Origin: Planctomycetota bacterium
Lineage (GTDB): Bacteria; Planctomycetota; Planctomycetia; Planctomycetales; Planctomycetaceae
NCBI GenBank assembly: GCA_027624335.1
Contig: JAQBWV010000027.1
Location: forward strand, 1-41,792
Length of the DNA: 41,792 nucleotides
Direction of reading: 5' to 3'
The notes beneath the pieces are model-generated. The model did no database searches, was not told the origin of the DNA, and was given only the letters and a program-made list of their open reading frames with translations. The translations under genes were made by a program, and so were the position numbers. Numbering within the stretch: the first letter of the stretch is position 1; every line of letters starts with the position of its first letter. This document shows positions 1 through 8,216 of the stretch, one piece after another.

Positions 1-457
1 TCCTGTCAGTCCTGAATGGCGCAAATTTCGTGCCCAAGCTTCAGAAACTTGTGTATAAACAACAGGTCGTGACCCAGCGATTTTGAATTGCGTGTCAATG
101 CGAAGTTACTCTGCTACAGGATGCCTCATCTTCTGTGAGCCATCATCGTTGACCGTTCGAGAGATCAACTGAGGGTGAGATATCCTGTGCCTGCGTCATG
201 CCGCCATGAGTCGTGGAGTCACCTGGCGACCCAATTAACAACACCGGACAAGGCTGGGTCGTGACCCAGCCTACGCAACTTCCAGGAGCAGGAAGCTAAG
301 CGGGGCGGCTTCGCAACGGGAAGTGGCGATTGACATGGCGACCACGCTTCTTGTGACTGGCAACAGAGACAAGTATTGTGGCCACAAAAGCAAACACGGC
401 GACCGTCGTGAATTCGAACGCCGCCAGAAGCCAGCCCCTGATGACGAGTCAGACGCT
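1..457. other. Intergenic left edge, no gene recognised
   Basis: No convincing coding region is visible. The stretch holds two copies of a short palindromic motif built around GGTCGTGACC (65-79 and 252-271). A reading frame is open from 323 into the next gene, but its first 45 codons look unlike the enolase-superfamily N-terminus, so I treat it as leader sequence. Confidence 0.6.
252..271. repeat. Palindromic repeat unit (GGCTGGGTC-GT-GACCCAGCC)
   Basis: A perfect 9-bp inverted repeat (252-260 and 263-271) separated by two bases. Related cores lie at 65-79, 7381-7434, 10769-10787 and, more diverged, 41062-41085. Spread between genes and near-palindromic form suggest a REP-type dispersed element. 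Confidence 0.6.
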
Positions 458-1636
458 ATGAGAATCACAAAGATCGAAACGCTCGTGTGCCACGCGAGGA
501 TGCGCAACTGGGTGTTTGTGAAAGTGCTGACTGACCAGCCGGGACTGTTTGGCTGGGGCGAAGCCACGCTCGAATGGCATACGCGCGGCGTTGTGGGGGC
601 AATTGAGGATCTGTCTCAGTTGCTCGACGGCGAGGATCCCACCAGAGTCGAACATCTGTGGCAGATGATGTGGCGGCAGCACTTCTGGCACGGTAGCGGG
701 ATTGTGCGTTCAACGGCCATCGCGGGGATCGACATCGCGCTGTGGGACATCGTCGGCAAGCTGCATGGTGTGCCGTGCCACAAACTCTGGGGGGGACCGG
801 TGCGTGACCACATTCGGCTGTACTGCCACCTCGGCGGTGGCGATATGGAAAGCTTCTACGAGACGCCGGTCGACAATGCGAAGCGCTTTGGTGAGCTGGC
901 TCAGCAGGCGGTGGCCGACGGCTTCAGCGCGTTCAAGTCGATGGCCGTTCCGTCAACGATGCCGATTGAAGGACTGAAGCCGATCAAGTCGGCAGAGGCC
1001 TGCGTGGCTGCCATGCGCGAAGCGGTGGGTGACAACATCGACATCATGGTCGATTGCCATGCACGTCCGTCGCCGGCAATGGGTATGCAGTTCGCAAAGG
1101 CACTCGATCCGTACGGGCTCTATTTCCTGGAAGAACCGTGCTGGCCCGAGAGCATTGAAGGGCTGGCGGCGATCAACGCGGCGGTCACCACTCCCATTGC
1201 CACAGGTGAACGAGTCACTCATCTGGCTGTGTTTCGAGACCTGTTCGCGGCGCGATGCTGCGAAATCTGCCAAATGGACATTACTCACTGCGGCGGTTTC
1301 AGCGAGGCTCGGCGAGTCGCCGCACTGGCGGACGCACATCGCATCGCACTGGCTCCACACAATCCGCAAGGTCCGGTGAGCACGGCGGCGTCGATCGAAT
1401 TCGGTTTCTCCCAACCGAGCTACATCATCTGCGAGTCGGTCCACAACGACGTTCCCTGGCGACAGGATGTCGTCGAGGAAGGTTTTGTGGTCGATCCAAC
1501 GACGCGGACTGTCACGCCTAACACACAGCCTGGCGTGGGCATCACGATCAACGAAGACGAAGTCCGCAAGCACCCCTTCCAGCAGGAAGTGCTGCAGCGA
1601 GTCTTCTATCGTGATGGCGGAGTCGGGGACTGGTAG
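458..1636 (+). CDS. Mandelate racemase/muconate lactonizing family sugar acid dehydratase (galactonate dehydratase type)
   Basis: A 392-residue enolase-superfamily enzyme, likely a cytoplasmic Mg-dependent dehydratase turning an aldonic acid into a 2-keto-3-deoxy acid. The start is set at the ATG of [10 protein letters not shown], where family similarity begins; an upstream in-frame start at 323 would add 45 unrelated residues. Metal ligands are seen as D199 (VDCHAR), E225 (FLEEP) and E251 (TGER), with acid/base histidines H201 and H301 (PHNPQGP) and E326. The spacings equal those I recall for E. coli DgoD (D183, H185, E209, E235, H285, E310), offset by 16 throughout. It heads an operon with a DapA-family lyase and an MFS transporter, which fits hexonate degradation. 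The exact substrate cannot be read from sequence: galactonate is the best guess, and gluconate or related acids are possible. Confidence 0.9.
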   Translation: MRITKIETLVCHARMRNWVFVKVLTDQPGLFGWGEATLEWHTRGVVGAIEDLSQLLDGEDPTRVEHLWQMMWRQHFWHGSGIVRSTAIAGIDIALWDIVGKLHGVPCHKLWGGPVRDHIRLYCHLGGGDMESFYETPVDNAKRFGELAQQAVADGFSAFKSMAVPSTMPIEGLKPIKSAEACVAAMREAVGDNIDIMVDCHARPSPAMGMQFAKALDPYGLYFLEEPCWPESIEGLAAINAAVTTPIATGERVTHLAVFRDLFAARCCEICQMDITHCGGFSEARRVAALADAHRIALAPHNPQGPVSTAASIEFGFSQPSYIICESVHNDVPWRQDVVEEGFVVDPTTRTVTPNTQPGVGITINEDEVRKHPFQQEVLQRVFYRDGGVGDW

Positions 1637-1723
1637 CGACACTCTGGAAGCGTCCCGAAACGATTCCCAAAAAATGCGACCACCGGGTTCCTATCTGTTT
1701 CCACACCGGGAGTTTCTGACACC

Positions 1724-2644
1724 ATGACACCGACACCCGAGTTGCTACACGGTGTGCTGCCGGTTCTGCATACGCCTTTCACGGACGACTTCTCGATCGA
1801 TGTCCCAACGCTCGAACGCGAGATTGACTGGGCGTTCGAAACAGGTGCGGACGGGGTAGTCTGTGCAATGGTCAGCGAGACGCTGCGGCTGGGGTATCAC
1901 GGTCGAAGGGAACTAGCGACGCGCGTTTGTCACGCGGCACAGGGACGCGGCTTTGTGGTCATCAGCGTTGGGGCGGAGAGTAGCGCTGAGGCACGCGAAT
2001 TTGCTCAACATGCCGAGTCGCTCGGAGCCAGCGCGGTGATGGCGATTCCGCCCGTTGCCACGTCGCTCGGCAGCGCGGCGACCACGGAATACTTCGCCAC
2101 GATTGCGCGCAGCATTTCGATCCCGCTCGTCGTGCAGGATGCGTCAAATTACGTGGGTGCTTCAATCGACCTGAGTGTGTATCAGAGTCTGCTCGAAGAG
2201 TTTGGCGAACAGCACATCTTCTTCAAACCGGAAGCCAGTCCGCTCGGGCCGAACCTGTCGAAGCTGCGCGATGCTACAAACGGGAAGGCGCGGATCTTTG
2301 AAGGTTCGGGTGGGATCAATCTGGTGGACTGCTTCCGTCGCGGAATCGTCGGCACGATGCCAGGTACTGACCTGCTGGACGGGATCGTGGCTTTGTGGCG
2401 AGCTTTGCAGGACAGTGACGAAGCGCGTATCTATGAATTGTCACTGTCGATCAGCGCGCTCGTCTACCTGCAGATTCAGGGTGGACTCGATGGGTTCCTG
2501 TCGATCGAAAAGCACCTGTTGAAGGCACGCGGGCTCTTTCCCAATACGCTGCAGATTCCTCCCTGCGGCTGGCAGCCAGATCCCGAAACGCTCGCCGAAG
2601 TAGACCGCCTGTTCGCACTGCTGCAACGGATTCTCGCTCGTTAG
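1724..2644 (+). CDS. DapA/NAL-family lyase or dehydratase
   Basis: A 306-residue TIM-barrel protein of the dihydrodipicolinate synthase/N-acetylneuraminate lyase family (usual length about 300). The Schiff-base lysine is visible in HIFFKPEA, followed by the EGSGG strand. The canonical DHDPS GTTGE motif is replaced by MVSET, and the usual YN(V/P) tyrosine segment reads [10 protein letters not shown], so the two threonines and the tyrosine of true DapA are not at their normal positions. It is therefore unlikely to be the lysine-pathway enzyme. Lying 87 bp after the sugar acid dehydratase, it most likely acts on the 2-keto-3-deoxy acid made by that enzyme, either cleaving it to pyruvate plus an aldehyde or dehydrating it further as 2-keto-3-deoxyarabonate dehydratases of this family do. 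That role is inferred from context. Confidence 0.85.
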   Translation: MTPTPELLHGVLPVLHTPFTDDFSIDVPTLEREIDWAFETGADGVVCAMVSETLRLGYHGRRELATRVCHAAQGRGFVVISVGAESSAEAREFAQHAESLGASAVMAIPPVATSLGSAATTEYFATIARSISIPLVVQDASNYVGASIDLSVYQSLLEEFGEQHIFFKPEASPLGPNLSKLRDATNGKARIFEGSGGINLVDCFRRGIVGTMPGTDLLDGIVALWRALQDSDEARIYELSLSISALVYLQIQGGLDGFLSIEKHLLKARGLFPNTLQIPPCGWQPDPETLAEVDRLFALLQRILAR

Positions 2645-2742
2645 TACTTTCTGGAAAACGTCCGCGTGCGTTGCGCGCATCATTCGGTGAGGTCTACTGG
2701 TCCTCTTTGCTTGTGGCAAACCAGCCACGCTGGGAACTCTGC

Positions 2743-4032
2743 ATGTCCAAGGTTTCGCCGGGTGAAGTGGATATCCACAGTGCTCGTTATCAGGTGCTTG
2801 GGTTTCTGTGTGTCTCTGCTGGCATCGCCTATGTGCAGCGAGCAGCGCTCAGCGTTCCGGCTGCTGAGATTGCGGGGGATCTCGGGTTTACGGACCTCGC
2901 CCGCGACATGGGCTGGATCCAGACCGCGTGGTACCTGAGCTATGGACTGATGCAGATCCCCAGTGGCTGGCTGGCCGATCGACTGGGGAGCCGAAAGGCA
3001 CTAGCGATACTGTCGGTGGTGTGGTCGACAGCCACGTTGCTGAGTGCCTTCGCGACGGACTTCGCTTCGCTGCTGGTTCTGTGGGGATTGATGGGAGCCG
3101 CTCAGGCGGGTGCATTTCCGTGTGCTGCGAAAGCTCTTGGACGCATCTTTCCCGAAATGGAACGTGCTCGCGCTTCGGGACTGCTGGCTTGCGGCATGAC
3201 AGTCGGTGGCGCTTTGGCTCCGGTGATGACGGCGCTTTTTCTGGAGTCATTGTCACCGTGGGCGAATTCGCTGGGCGTGGACCGCTGGCGACTGCTGCTG
3301 GCGGCTTATGCGATTCCCGGAGTGCTCTGGACGACCGTGTTTCTCTCGATGATCTCGATCCGGAAACTGCCGGCGACGGAAAGCAGCAGCGAAGTAAGAC
3401 CGACCGTCGACTGGTCGCGAATGCTCAGGAGCGGGTCGCTGGCATTGCTGTGTGGCCAGCAGTTCTTCCGCGCTGCGGGCATGGTCTTCTTTCTGACCTG
3501 GTTTCCGACATTCCTGCAGAAGACTCGCGGCGTGTCGCAGTTGGATTCCGGAATTCTCACCACGGTCGCCGGAATCGGCGGCGTGGTCGGCAGCCTGAGC
3601 GGCGGCTTTTTCTCGGACTGGCTGCTGCAGCGGACTGGCAACGCTCGTCTTAGTCGCCAGGGAATCGCTGTGGTCGGCATGGCAAGCTGTTCGCTGCTGA
3701 TTCTCGGATCGTGGTTCGTTCGCGACGTGAATAGCAGCATCCTGCTGATTTCTCTGGGAGCGTTCTGTGCCACGTTCGGCGGAGTCAGCGGCTACACCGT
3801 GGCCATCAGCTTCGGAGGGCGACACGTGGCCACGGTTTTCAGCACGATGAATATGTGTGGCAATCTGGGAGCGGCCTTGTTCCCCGTGACGGCCGGCTGG
3901 CTCGTGGCACGCACCGGAAACTGGAACCTGATTCTGTTTCTCTTCGCCGGAATCATGGCGATCGATGCCGTGTGCTGGGCACTGTTGAATCCTCAAGGTA
4001 CTCTCTTTGGAGACGAACATGAACCTGGTTAG
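2743..4032 (+). CDS. MFS transporter, anion:cation symporter (sugar acid) type
   Basis: A 429-residue, very hydrophobic protein with about 12 predicted membrane segments. The loop after the second helix carries the MFS signature (GWLADRLGSRKAL), and the N-terminal half reads like the ACS family, which includes hexonate and glucarate transporters (RAALSVPAAEIAGDLG, then SYGLMQIPSGWLADRLG). Expected role: proton-coupled uptake of the sugar acid degraded by the two preceding enzymes. The ATG at 2743 is preferred over an in-frame start at 2671, because the 24 extra residues are not MFS-like. The 3' end overlaps the next gene by 14 bp, which implies co-transcription. Confidence 0.88.
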   Translation: MSKVSPGEVDIHSARYQVLGFLCVSAGIAYVQRAALSVPAAEIAGDLGFTDLARDMGWIQTAWYLSYGLMQIPSGWLADRLGSRKALAILSVVWSTATLLSAFATDFASLLVLWGLMGAAQAGAFPCAAKALGRIFPEMERARASGLLACGMTVGGALAPVMTALFLESLSPWANSLGVDRWRLLLAAYAIPGVLWTTVFLSMISIRKLPATESSSEVRPTVDWSRMLRSGSLALLCGQQFFRAAGMVFFLTWFPTFLQKTRGVSQLDSGILTTVAGIGGVVGSLSGGFFSDWLLQRTGNARLSRQGIAVVGMASCSLLILGSWFVRDVNSSILLISLGAFCATFGGVSGYTVAISFGGRHVATVFSTMNMCGNLGAALFPVTAGWLVARTGNWNLILFLFAGIMAIDAVCWALLNPQGTLFGDEHEPG

Positions 4033-5491
4033 AACTCCACAGTCCCGCTGCCGGGCCGCCGTCGCGTGGTGTGACATCACGCCGCCGATTGGCATTTACC
4101 ATCGCATGTGGGGAGCCGCTCTGCATGATCAGGCGACCGGCGTTCATCGACCGCTTGAGGCCACGCTGCTGTGGCTGGAACCCGGCGCACCGGCGACCGG
4201 CGAGCCACAGGTCATTGTCACGCTCGACCACTGCATCCTGGATCGAGAAGAACTGCAGAACATTCGCCAGGCCGTTCAGACTGCGACCAGCATCGACTAC
4301 GACAACATTCTGATCACAGTGTCGCACACCCACGGTGCTGGCTGGATGTCTCGCACACGCAGCGATCTCCCCGGTGGTGAGCTGCTGGGCCCGTATCTGG
4401 ACCAGCTTGCCGTCAAGGTCGCAAAACTCGCCCGCGAAGCTCAAGCTCGCGTCGCACCGGCGAACATTGTTTACGGAACCGGTCGCTGCAACCTGGCCGC
4501 TCATCGAGACTACCTCGATGCGGAACGTGGGCGATTTGTCTGCGGCTTCAATCCTGAAGGAGCAGCCGACGACACTCTGCTGGTCGCCAGGATTTCCGAC
4601 GAGTCCGGAACCACACTGGCGAGCGTGGTCAACTACGCCTGCCACCCCACGACGCTGGCGTGGGAGAACACGCTGATCAGTCCCGACTGGGTCGGAGCCA
4701 TGCGTGAAGTCGTCGAGCACTCAGAAGGAGGCAGGGTCTTCTTTCTCCAGGGAGCGTCCGGCGATCTGGGCCCGCGCGAAGGATTTGTGGGAGATACGTC
4801 CGTCGCCGATCGCAACGGTTGGCAAGTCGGTCACGCAGCACTCTCGACACTCGCCTCGCTGTCCCCGCCGGGTACCGAATATCGCTATGCAGGCCCAGTT
4901 GTCTCGGGTACCTCAATCGGTACATGGCGTCACGAATCTCTGAGCGACGATGTCCGTGCCAGCCATTCTGCATGGCACTGGGAACAGCTCGTCGTCGATC
5001 TTCCTTACCGGCACGATCTCCCGACGATCAAGCAGACAACAGTCGAGCGAGAACACTGGCTCGCCGAGGAAGCCGCGGCACGCGCAGCGAACGACGAAGC
5101 TCTCGTGAGAGACTGTCGCGCACAGGTCGAGCAACGCACGAGGCAACTCAACCGGCTGAATCACCTGCCGCCCGGCCACTCATACCCGTTGACGTTGCGA
5201 CTGGGACTTCTGGGCGACGCGATCTGGGTCTTTGTACCGGGCGAGCTGTACCAGATCTTTCAGACCACGCTGCGGCTGCGTTTCGCCCCTCGGACGGTCA
5301 TCGTGACCACGCTCACCAACGACTGGCAGCCCGGCTACATCCCGCCAGCGAGCACCTACGGCTACGACATCTACCAGGAAGTCATCGCCGCCACTTCAGC
5401 CGGGTCTCTGGAATTGCTGATCGAGAGCATCTCGCGCCGCCTGACCATCCTGTTGAACCAGATCACGGCAGCCAGCAGGCATGAGCGATAG
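4019..5491 (+). CDS. Neutral/alkaline ceramidase N-terminal-domain-like hydrolase
   Basis: A 490-residue protein resembling the N-terminal catalytic domain of neutral ceramidases, a zinc amidohydrolase fold, but shorter than full ceramidases (about 650 residues) and without their C-terminal domain. Visible motifs in order: CDITPPIG near the N-terminus, the zinc-site VSHTHGAGW, VNYACHPTT with a further His, and LQGASGDLGP in place of the ceramidase GDVSPN nucleophile loop. No signal peptide is obvious, so it may be cytoplasmic. GGAG at 4009-4012 lies 6 bp before the chosen ATG; a TTG four codons upstream is the alternative. It overlaps the transporter gene, so it belongs to the sugar-acid operon. 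Planctomycetes have many such proteins of unknown substrate. A role in releasing or hydrolysing a conjugated sugar acid is inference only. Confidence 0.8.
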   Translation: MNLVRTPQSRCRAAVAWCDITPPIGIYHRMWGAALHDQATGVHRPLEATLLWLEPGAPATGEPQVIVTLDHCILDREELQNIRQAVQTATSIDYDNILITVSHTHGAGWMSRTRSDLPGGELLGPYLDQLAVKVAKLAREAQARVAPANIVYGTGRCNLAAHRDYLDAERGRFVCGFNPEGAADDTLLVARISDESGTTLASVVNYACHPTTLAWENTLISPDWVGAMREVVEHSEGGRVFFLQGASGDLGPREGFVGDTSVADRNGWQVGHAALSTLASLSPPGTEYRYAGPVVSGTSIGTWRHESLSDDVRASHSAWHWEQLVVDLPYRHDLPTIKQTTVEREHWLAEEAAARAANDEALVRDCRAQVEQRTRQLNRLNHLPPGHSYPLTLRLGLLGDAIWVFVPGELYQIFQTTLRLRFAPRTVIVTTLTNDWQPGYIPPASTYGYDIYQEVIAATSAGSLELLIESISRRLTILLNQITAASRHER

Positions 5492-5633
5492 GAACGCGAC
5501 ACACGTCTTCAGGATTCCTGCTCGTCCTGATGGCGTGCCGCAGGTCCAGCATTCTTCGCTGCTGTCGCCGAACAATGGTGAAACGATGCAGAGGTCAGAA
5601 GACGTTCCGGAGAATTGCGACATGATGGGGATT

Positions 5634-6911
5634 CTACTCAGCGGCCACACAGAACAGATGCTGCTCTCCGCGGATGAAAATTCTGTTTGCTGCCGGAATC
5701 GGTGAGCCGATCACGGGCTCCGCCATGTTGTTTTCCGAGAGGAGTTCAAACTTGTCGTTGGCAATGCTCGCCACGAAAACGACGCCGTCCTCGCGTGGCG
5801 CGAACAGTTTGTCGCCAGCAATGAGGGGCGAGGCGTAGTAGTTCGCCCGGTGTTTTGGAAGTGCGTTCTCCCACACTGTGCTGCCGGTCGCCGGGTCGAT
5901 GCAGGCGACTTCGCCGCGGTCCCGAACCAGGACGACTCGGCCTTTGTAGACCACCGGAGTTGGGACGAAGGTGCCGACGTCATCGCGTTGCCAGACATGA
6001 TTGGTCGCCGTGACGTCACCAGTTCCCGTCAACCGCACACCGTGCAGTCGGGGGATGCCACGATCGTTGCGACCGTAGGCAATGACGGCGATGTCTCCAA
6101 CAATGACGGGCGTCGCGATCGCGGGCCACAGCTTGTTGCCGTCAGGATTGAAGTTGCCGCAAGACCACGAGACCAGTCCGTCGATCACGTTGTGAATGGT
6201 CAGGTGCTGAGCACCCCAGACCAGAATGGATTCTTTTCCCTGATGCTGAATGACCAACGGTGTGGTGTATCCGTGATCGCATTCGACAGGTGTCGTGTAG
6301 TTGCGGGCGACCTTCCACACCATCTCGCCACTGACTTTGTCAAAGGCAGCGAGCCACGACTCGCCTTTGTGCATGCGGGTCATGACGACGTACTTCTCTG
6401 TCAGCACCGGGGAAGTTCCGTGATCCCAGAACAGAGTGTCCTTGCCAAACCGCTCAACCAGGTCCGTCTTCCAACGCACCTGACCATCAAGTTCGACAGC
6501 CGCGAACGTGCCGCTCTTGAAGTACACGAAGACGGCATTTCCATCAGTTACCGGCGACGCATTGCTGCCTGACCCGTTGCGATGTTTTCCTGCGTTCTCT
6601 TTGCCGAACACAGTTCGCCACCGCTCCTTGCCATCAAAGTTGTAGCTCAGGAGCGAGTCATCGCCGTCGGCTGCACACGTCAGGTAGATCTTCTCATTGA
6701 CCAGAACAGGTGTTGAGCAGCCCTTGCCCGGCAGCGCGGTCCGCCATAGATAGTTTTCGGCATCGAATTTGTCGGGATAGCTGCCCTGTTCGACGCTGCC
6801 GCTGGTGAGCGGTCCACGCCACGAACGCCAGTCCGGAATCTCAGCCGCCAGCCCGGCGCGTCCGGCGAGTAGAAATACGAACGAAACAGCAATCAGTAAC
6901 CTGTCAGTCAT
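5634..6911 (-). CDS. Exported PQQ-type beta-propeller repeat protein
   Basis: A 425-residue protein starting with a clear signal peptide (MTDRLLIAVSFVFLLAGRAGLAAE), followed by WRSWRGP and repeated beta-propeller blades with PQQ/BamB-like signatures such as VYFKSGTFAAVELDGQVRWK, ACIDPATGSTVWE and FDKVSGEMVWKV. Proteins of this type occur in large numbers in planctomycetes and lie outside the cytoplasmic membrane; whether this one binds PQQ or is only a scaffold cannot be told. The frame stays open for 162 codons upstream to 7397, but the signal peptide and an AGGATCACC ribosome-binding site just before the ATG at 6911 fix the start. It converges with the ceramidase-like gene, with 142 bp between the stops. 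Confidence 0.88.
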   Translation of the reverse strand: MTDRLLIAVSFVFLLAGRAGLAAEIPDWRSWRGPLTSGSVEQGSYPDKFDAENYLWRTALPGKGCSTPVLVNEKIYLTCAADGDDSLLSYNFDGKERWRTVFGKENAGKHRNGSGSNASPVTDGNAVFVYFKSGTFAAVELDGQVRWKTDLVERFGKDTLFWDHGTSPVLTEKYVVMTRMHKGESWLAAFDKVSGEMVWKVARNYTTPVECDHGYTTPLVIQHQGKESILVWGAQHLTIHNVIDGLVSWSCGNFNPDGNKLWPAIATPVIVGDIAVIAYGRNDRGIPRLHGVRLTGTGDVTATNHVWQRDDVGTFVPTPVVYKGRVVLVRDRGEVACIDPATGSTVWENALPKHRANYYASPLIAGDKLFAPREDGVVFVASIANDKFELLSENNMAEPVIGSPIPAANRIFIRGEQHLFCVAAE

Positions 6912-7462
6912 GGTGATCCTATTCCATTGAGTTATCTGCGAGTGGAGATCGTTCGCCAGAATACCGTATCCCGTCGCAGAGCGAACGCTAGCCAACTGAA
7001 TTCGAACGTCGCGGTGTGAGGTCCACCTGCCAAACAGTTTCACAGAAGTTTCGATCAACTGGCCGAAGGCATCGAGTATCATCACCATTGGTTGCCCCAG
7101 TGAAGCGACGACGGAAGGCGAAGCGCGGTTTGATAATTTCGTCAGCTCAGCACCGATGTACGCCTGGAACTGTTGACCAGGACTCAGGAGCAGCACTTCT
7201 CCGGCCTGATGCCACTCGCCGATGCAGAACAACCGAATGACACAACCGCATACTCCTACACCGACTCGCCTGTTTTCATCCCAAGCTGACGGTGAGTTAT
7301 CCAGCGTCTGTGGCATACAGCCATTCTGACTGCGCCACCCGCGAACGACTGGTACGGTGACGAATTCATTAACGCTGAATGAATAAGGCCTGGTCACGAC
7401 CCCGCCATGAATAAGGCCTGGTCACGACTCCGCCTGCAAAAACGTTGTCGCGTCAACTGCCG
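6912..7462. other. Intergenic, with a 28-bp tandem repeat
   Basis: This 551-bp stretch lies between two minus-strand genes. The minus strand keeps a 162-codon open frame in phase with the propeller gene, but I recognise no domain in it. Near the right end are two 28-bp tandem copies with a GGTCACGACC core (7379-7434). An imperfect pair CGTTCGC/GCGAACG brackets 6950-6990. No RNA gene was recognised. Confidence 0.5.
7379..7434. repeat. 28-bp direct tandem repeat, two copies
   Basis: Copies at 7379-7406 and 7407-7434 differ at a single base (CGACCCC versus CGACTCC). Each contains GGCCTGGTCACGAC, related to the palindromic repeat at 252-271. The copies are adjacent without spacers, so this is not a CRISPR. 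Confidence 0.8.
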
Positions 7463-8104
7463 TCAGTCACTGTGACGTCGGGAAACACGGTACACTTCGT
7501 CCGTTCCAGGCAGATCGATACCGGTTAATGTGAACTTCAGACCGGTCATGTTGGTCGCCGCCTGGCGAGCCGCTTTGGAGACCAGGATTTCGTAACCTTC
7601 CGCAATGTCTTCGCCAAGTTTGCTGGCAATGTTGACTTCTACGCCTGCGAGTCTCGAATACCCGATCCGTAGAACCGGACCGTAGCTGATTCCGACACAC
7701 AGTAGTATCTGATCAATCGGTTCCCGACCTGCGTTAAAATCTCCGCACGCTGCCTGCATTTCTAATGAGCAATTCAACGCCTCTTCGACATCTGTAAACC
7801 AGAGCAGCATGCTGTCTCCGACCGCTTCGATGAGGGATCCCTTGTACTGCTTGATTACTGGCCGCAGAAGCCGCTGTGATTCGAAGATGATCTGGAGGAA
7901 ATGGATGATACCCTTTTCCACACTTCGGTGAGTGAACCCGCACAGGTCAGTAAAGACGATCGCTCCTTCGTCGCCGTATTGGTCCCAGATACGACGATCG
8001 ATTTCTTCAGCTTCAGAGTCAGGCTGCGAACGCTCGTCCAGCAGCTTCCATAGCACTGACTGACTCTCATCAGCCCACTGCTCCCATTTCGTTTCTTTGC
8101 ACAT
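7463..8104 (-). CDS. Small class III adenylate/guanylate cyclase domain protein
   Basis: A 213-residue stand-alone cyclase homology domain with a short N-terminal segment and no membrane helices. First metal aspartate: VFTDLCGFT. Second metal aspartate: AVGDSMLLWF. The VN.ASR element appears as VNIASKLGED, keeping the Asn but with Lys in place of the transition-state Arg. The residue that is Lys in adenylate cyclases (KTIGD) is Glu here (IEAVGD), as in guanylate cyclases. It should convert a purine nucleoside triphosphate to a cyclic nucleotide, or be a weak or inactive homologue. ATG at 8104 is preferred over GTG at 8107, with GAGG 7 bp upstream. No effector gene is adjacent. Confidence 0.82.
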   Translation of the reverse strand: MCKETKWEQWADESQSVLWKLLDERSQPDSEAEEIDRRIWDQYGDEGAIVFTDLCGFTHRSVEKGIIHFLQIIFESQRLLRPVIKQYKGSLIEAVGDSMLLWFTDVEEALNCSLEMQAACGDFNAGREPIDQILLCVGISYGPVLRIGYSRLAGVEVNIASKLGEDIAEGYEILVSKAARQAATNMTGLKFTLTGIDLPGTDEVYRVSRRHSD

Positions 8105-8216
8105 CACGGTGCCTCAGGAAAATCATGAAGGAGATAGAGTTTATCAAAGCACTTGATGCTGCCCACCGTTGATCCCGGACAGACTGCCGCACTGGATGAC
8201 GTACCGCGGTCCCGAT

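Noticed and set aside
323..457. Longer start for the sugar acid dehydratase
   Set aside because: The 45 extra residues resemble nothing in the family, whereas [10 protein letters not shown] at 458 is the normal N-terminus.
953..1642. 229-codon minus-strand open frame
   Set aside because: Shadow of the enolase-superfamily gene, whose active-site residues are all in place.
3253..4095. 280-codon minus-strand open frame
   Set aside because: Antisense to the MFS transporter, low-complexity and without any recognisable motif.
6912..7397. 162-codon upstream extension of the propeller gene
   Set aside because: A signal peptide and a good ribosome-binding site at 6911 define the start; the upstream residues show no domain and include repeat DNA.
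7379..7434. Possible CRISPR
   Set aside because: Only two directly abutting copies with no spacers and no cas genes.
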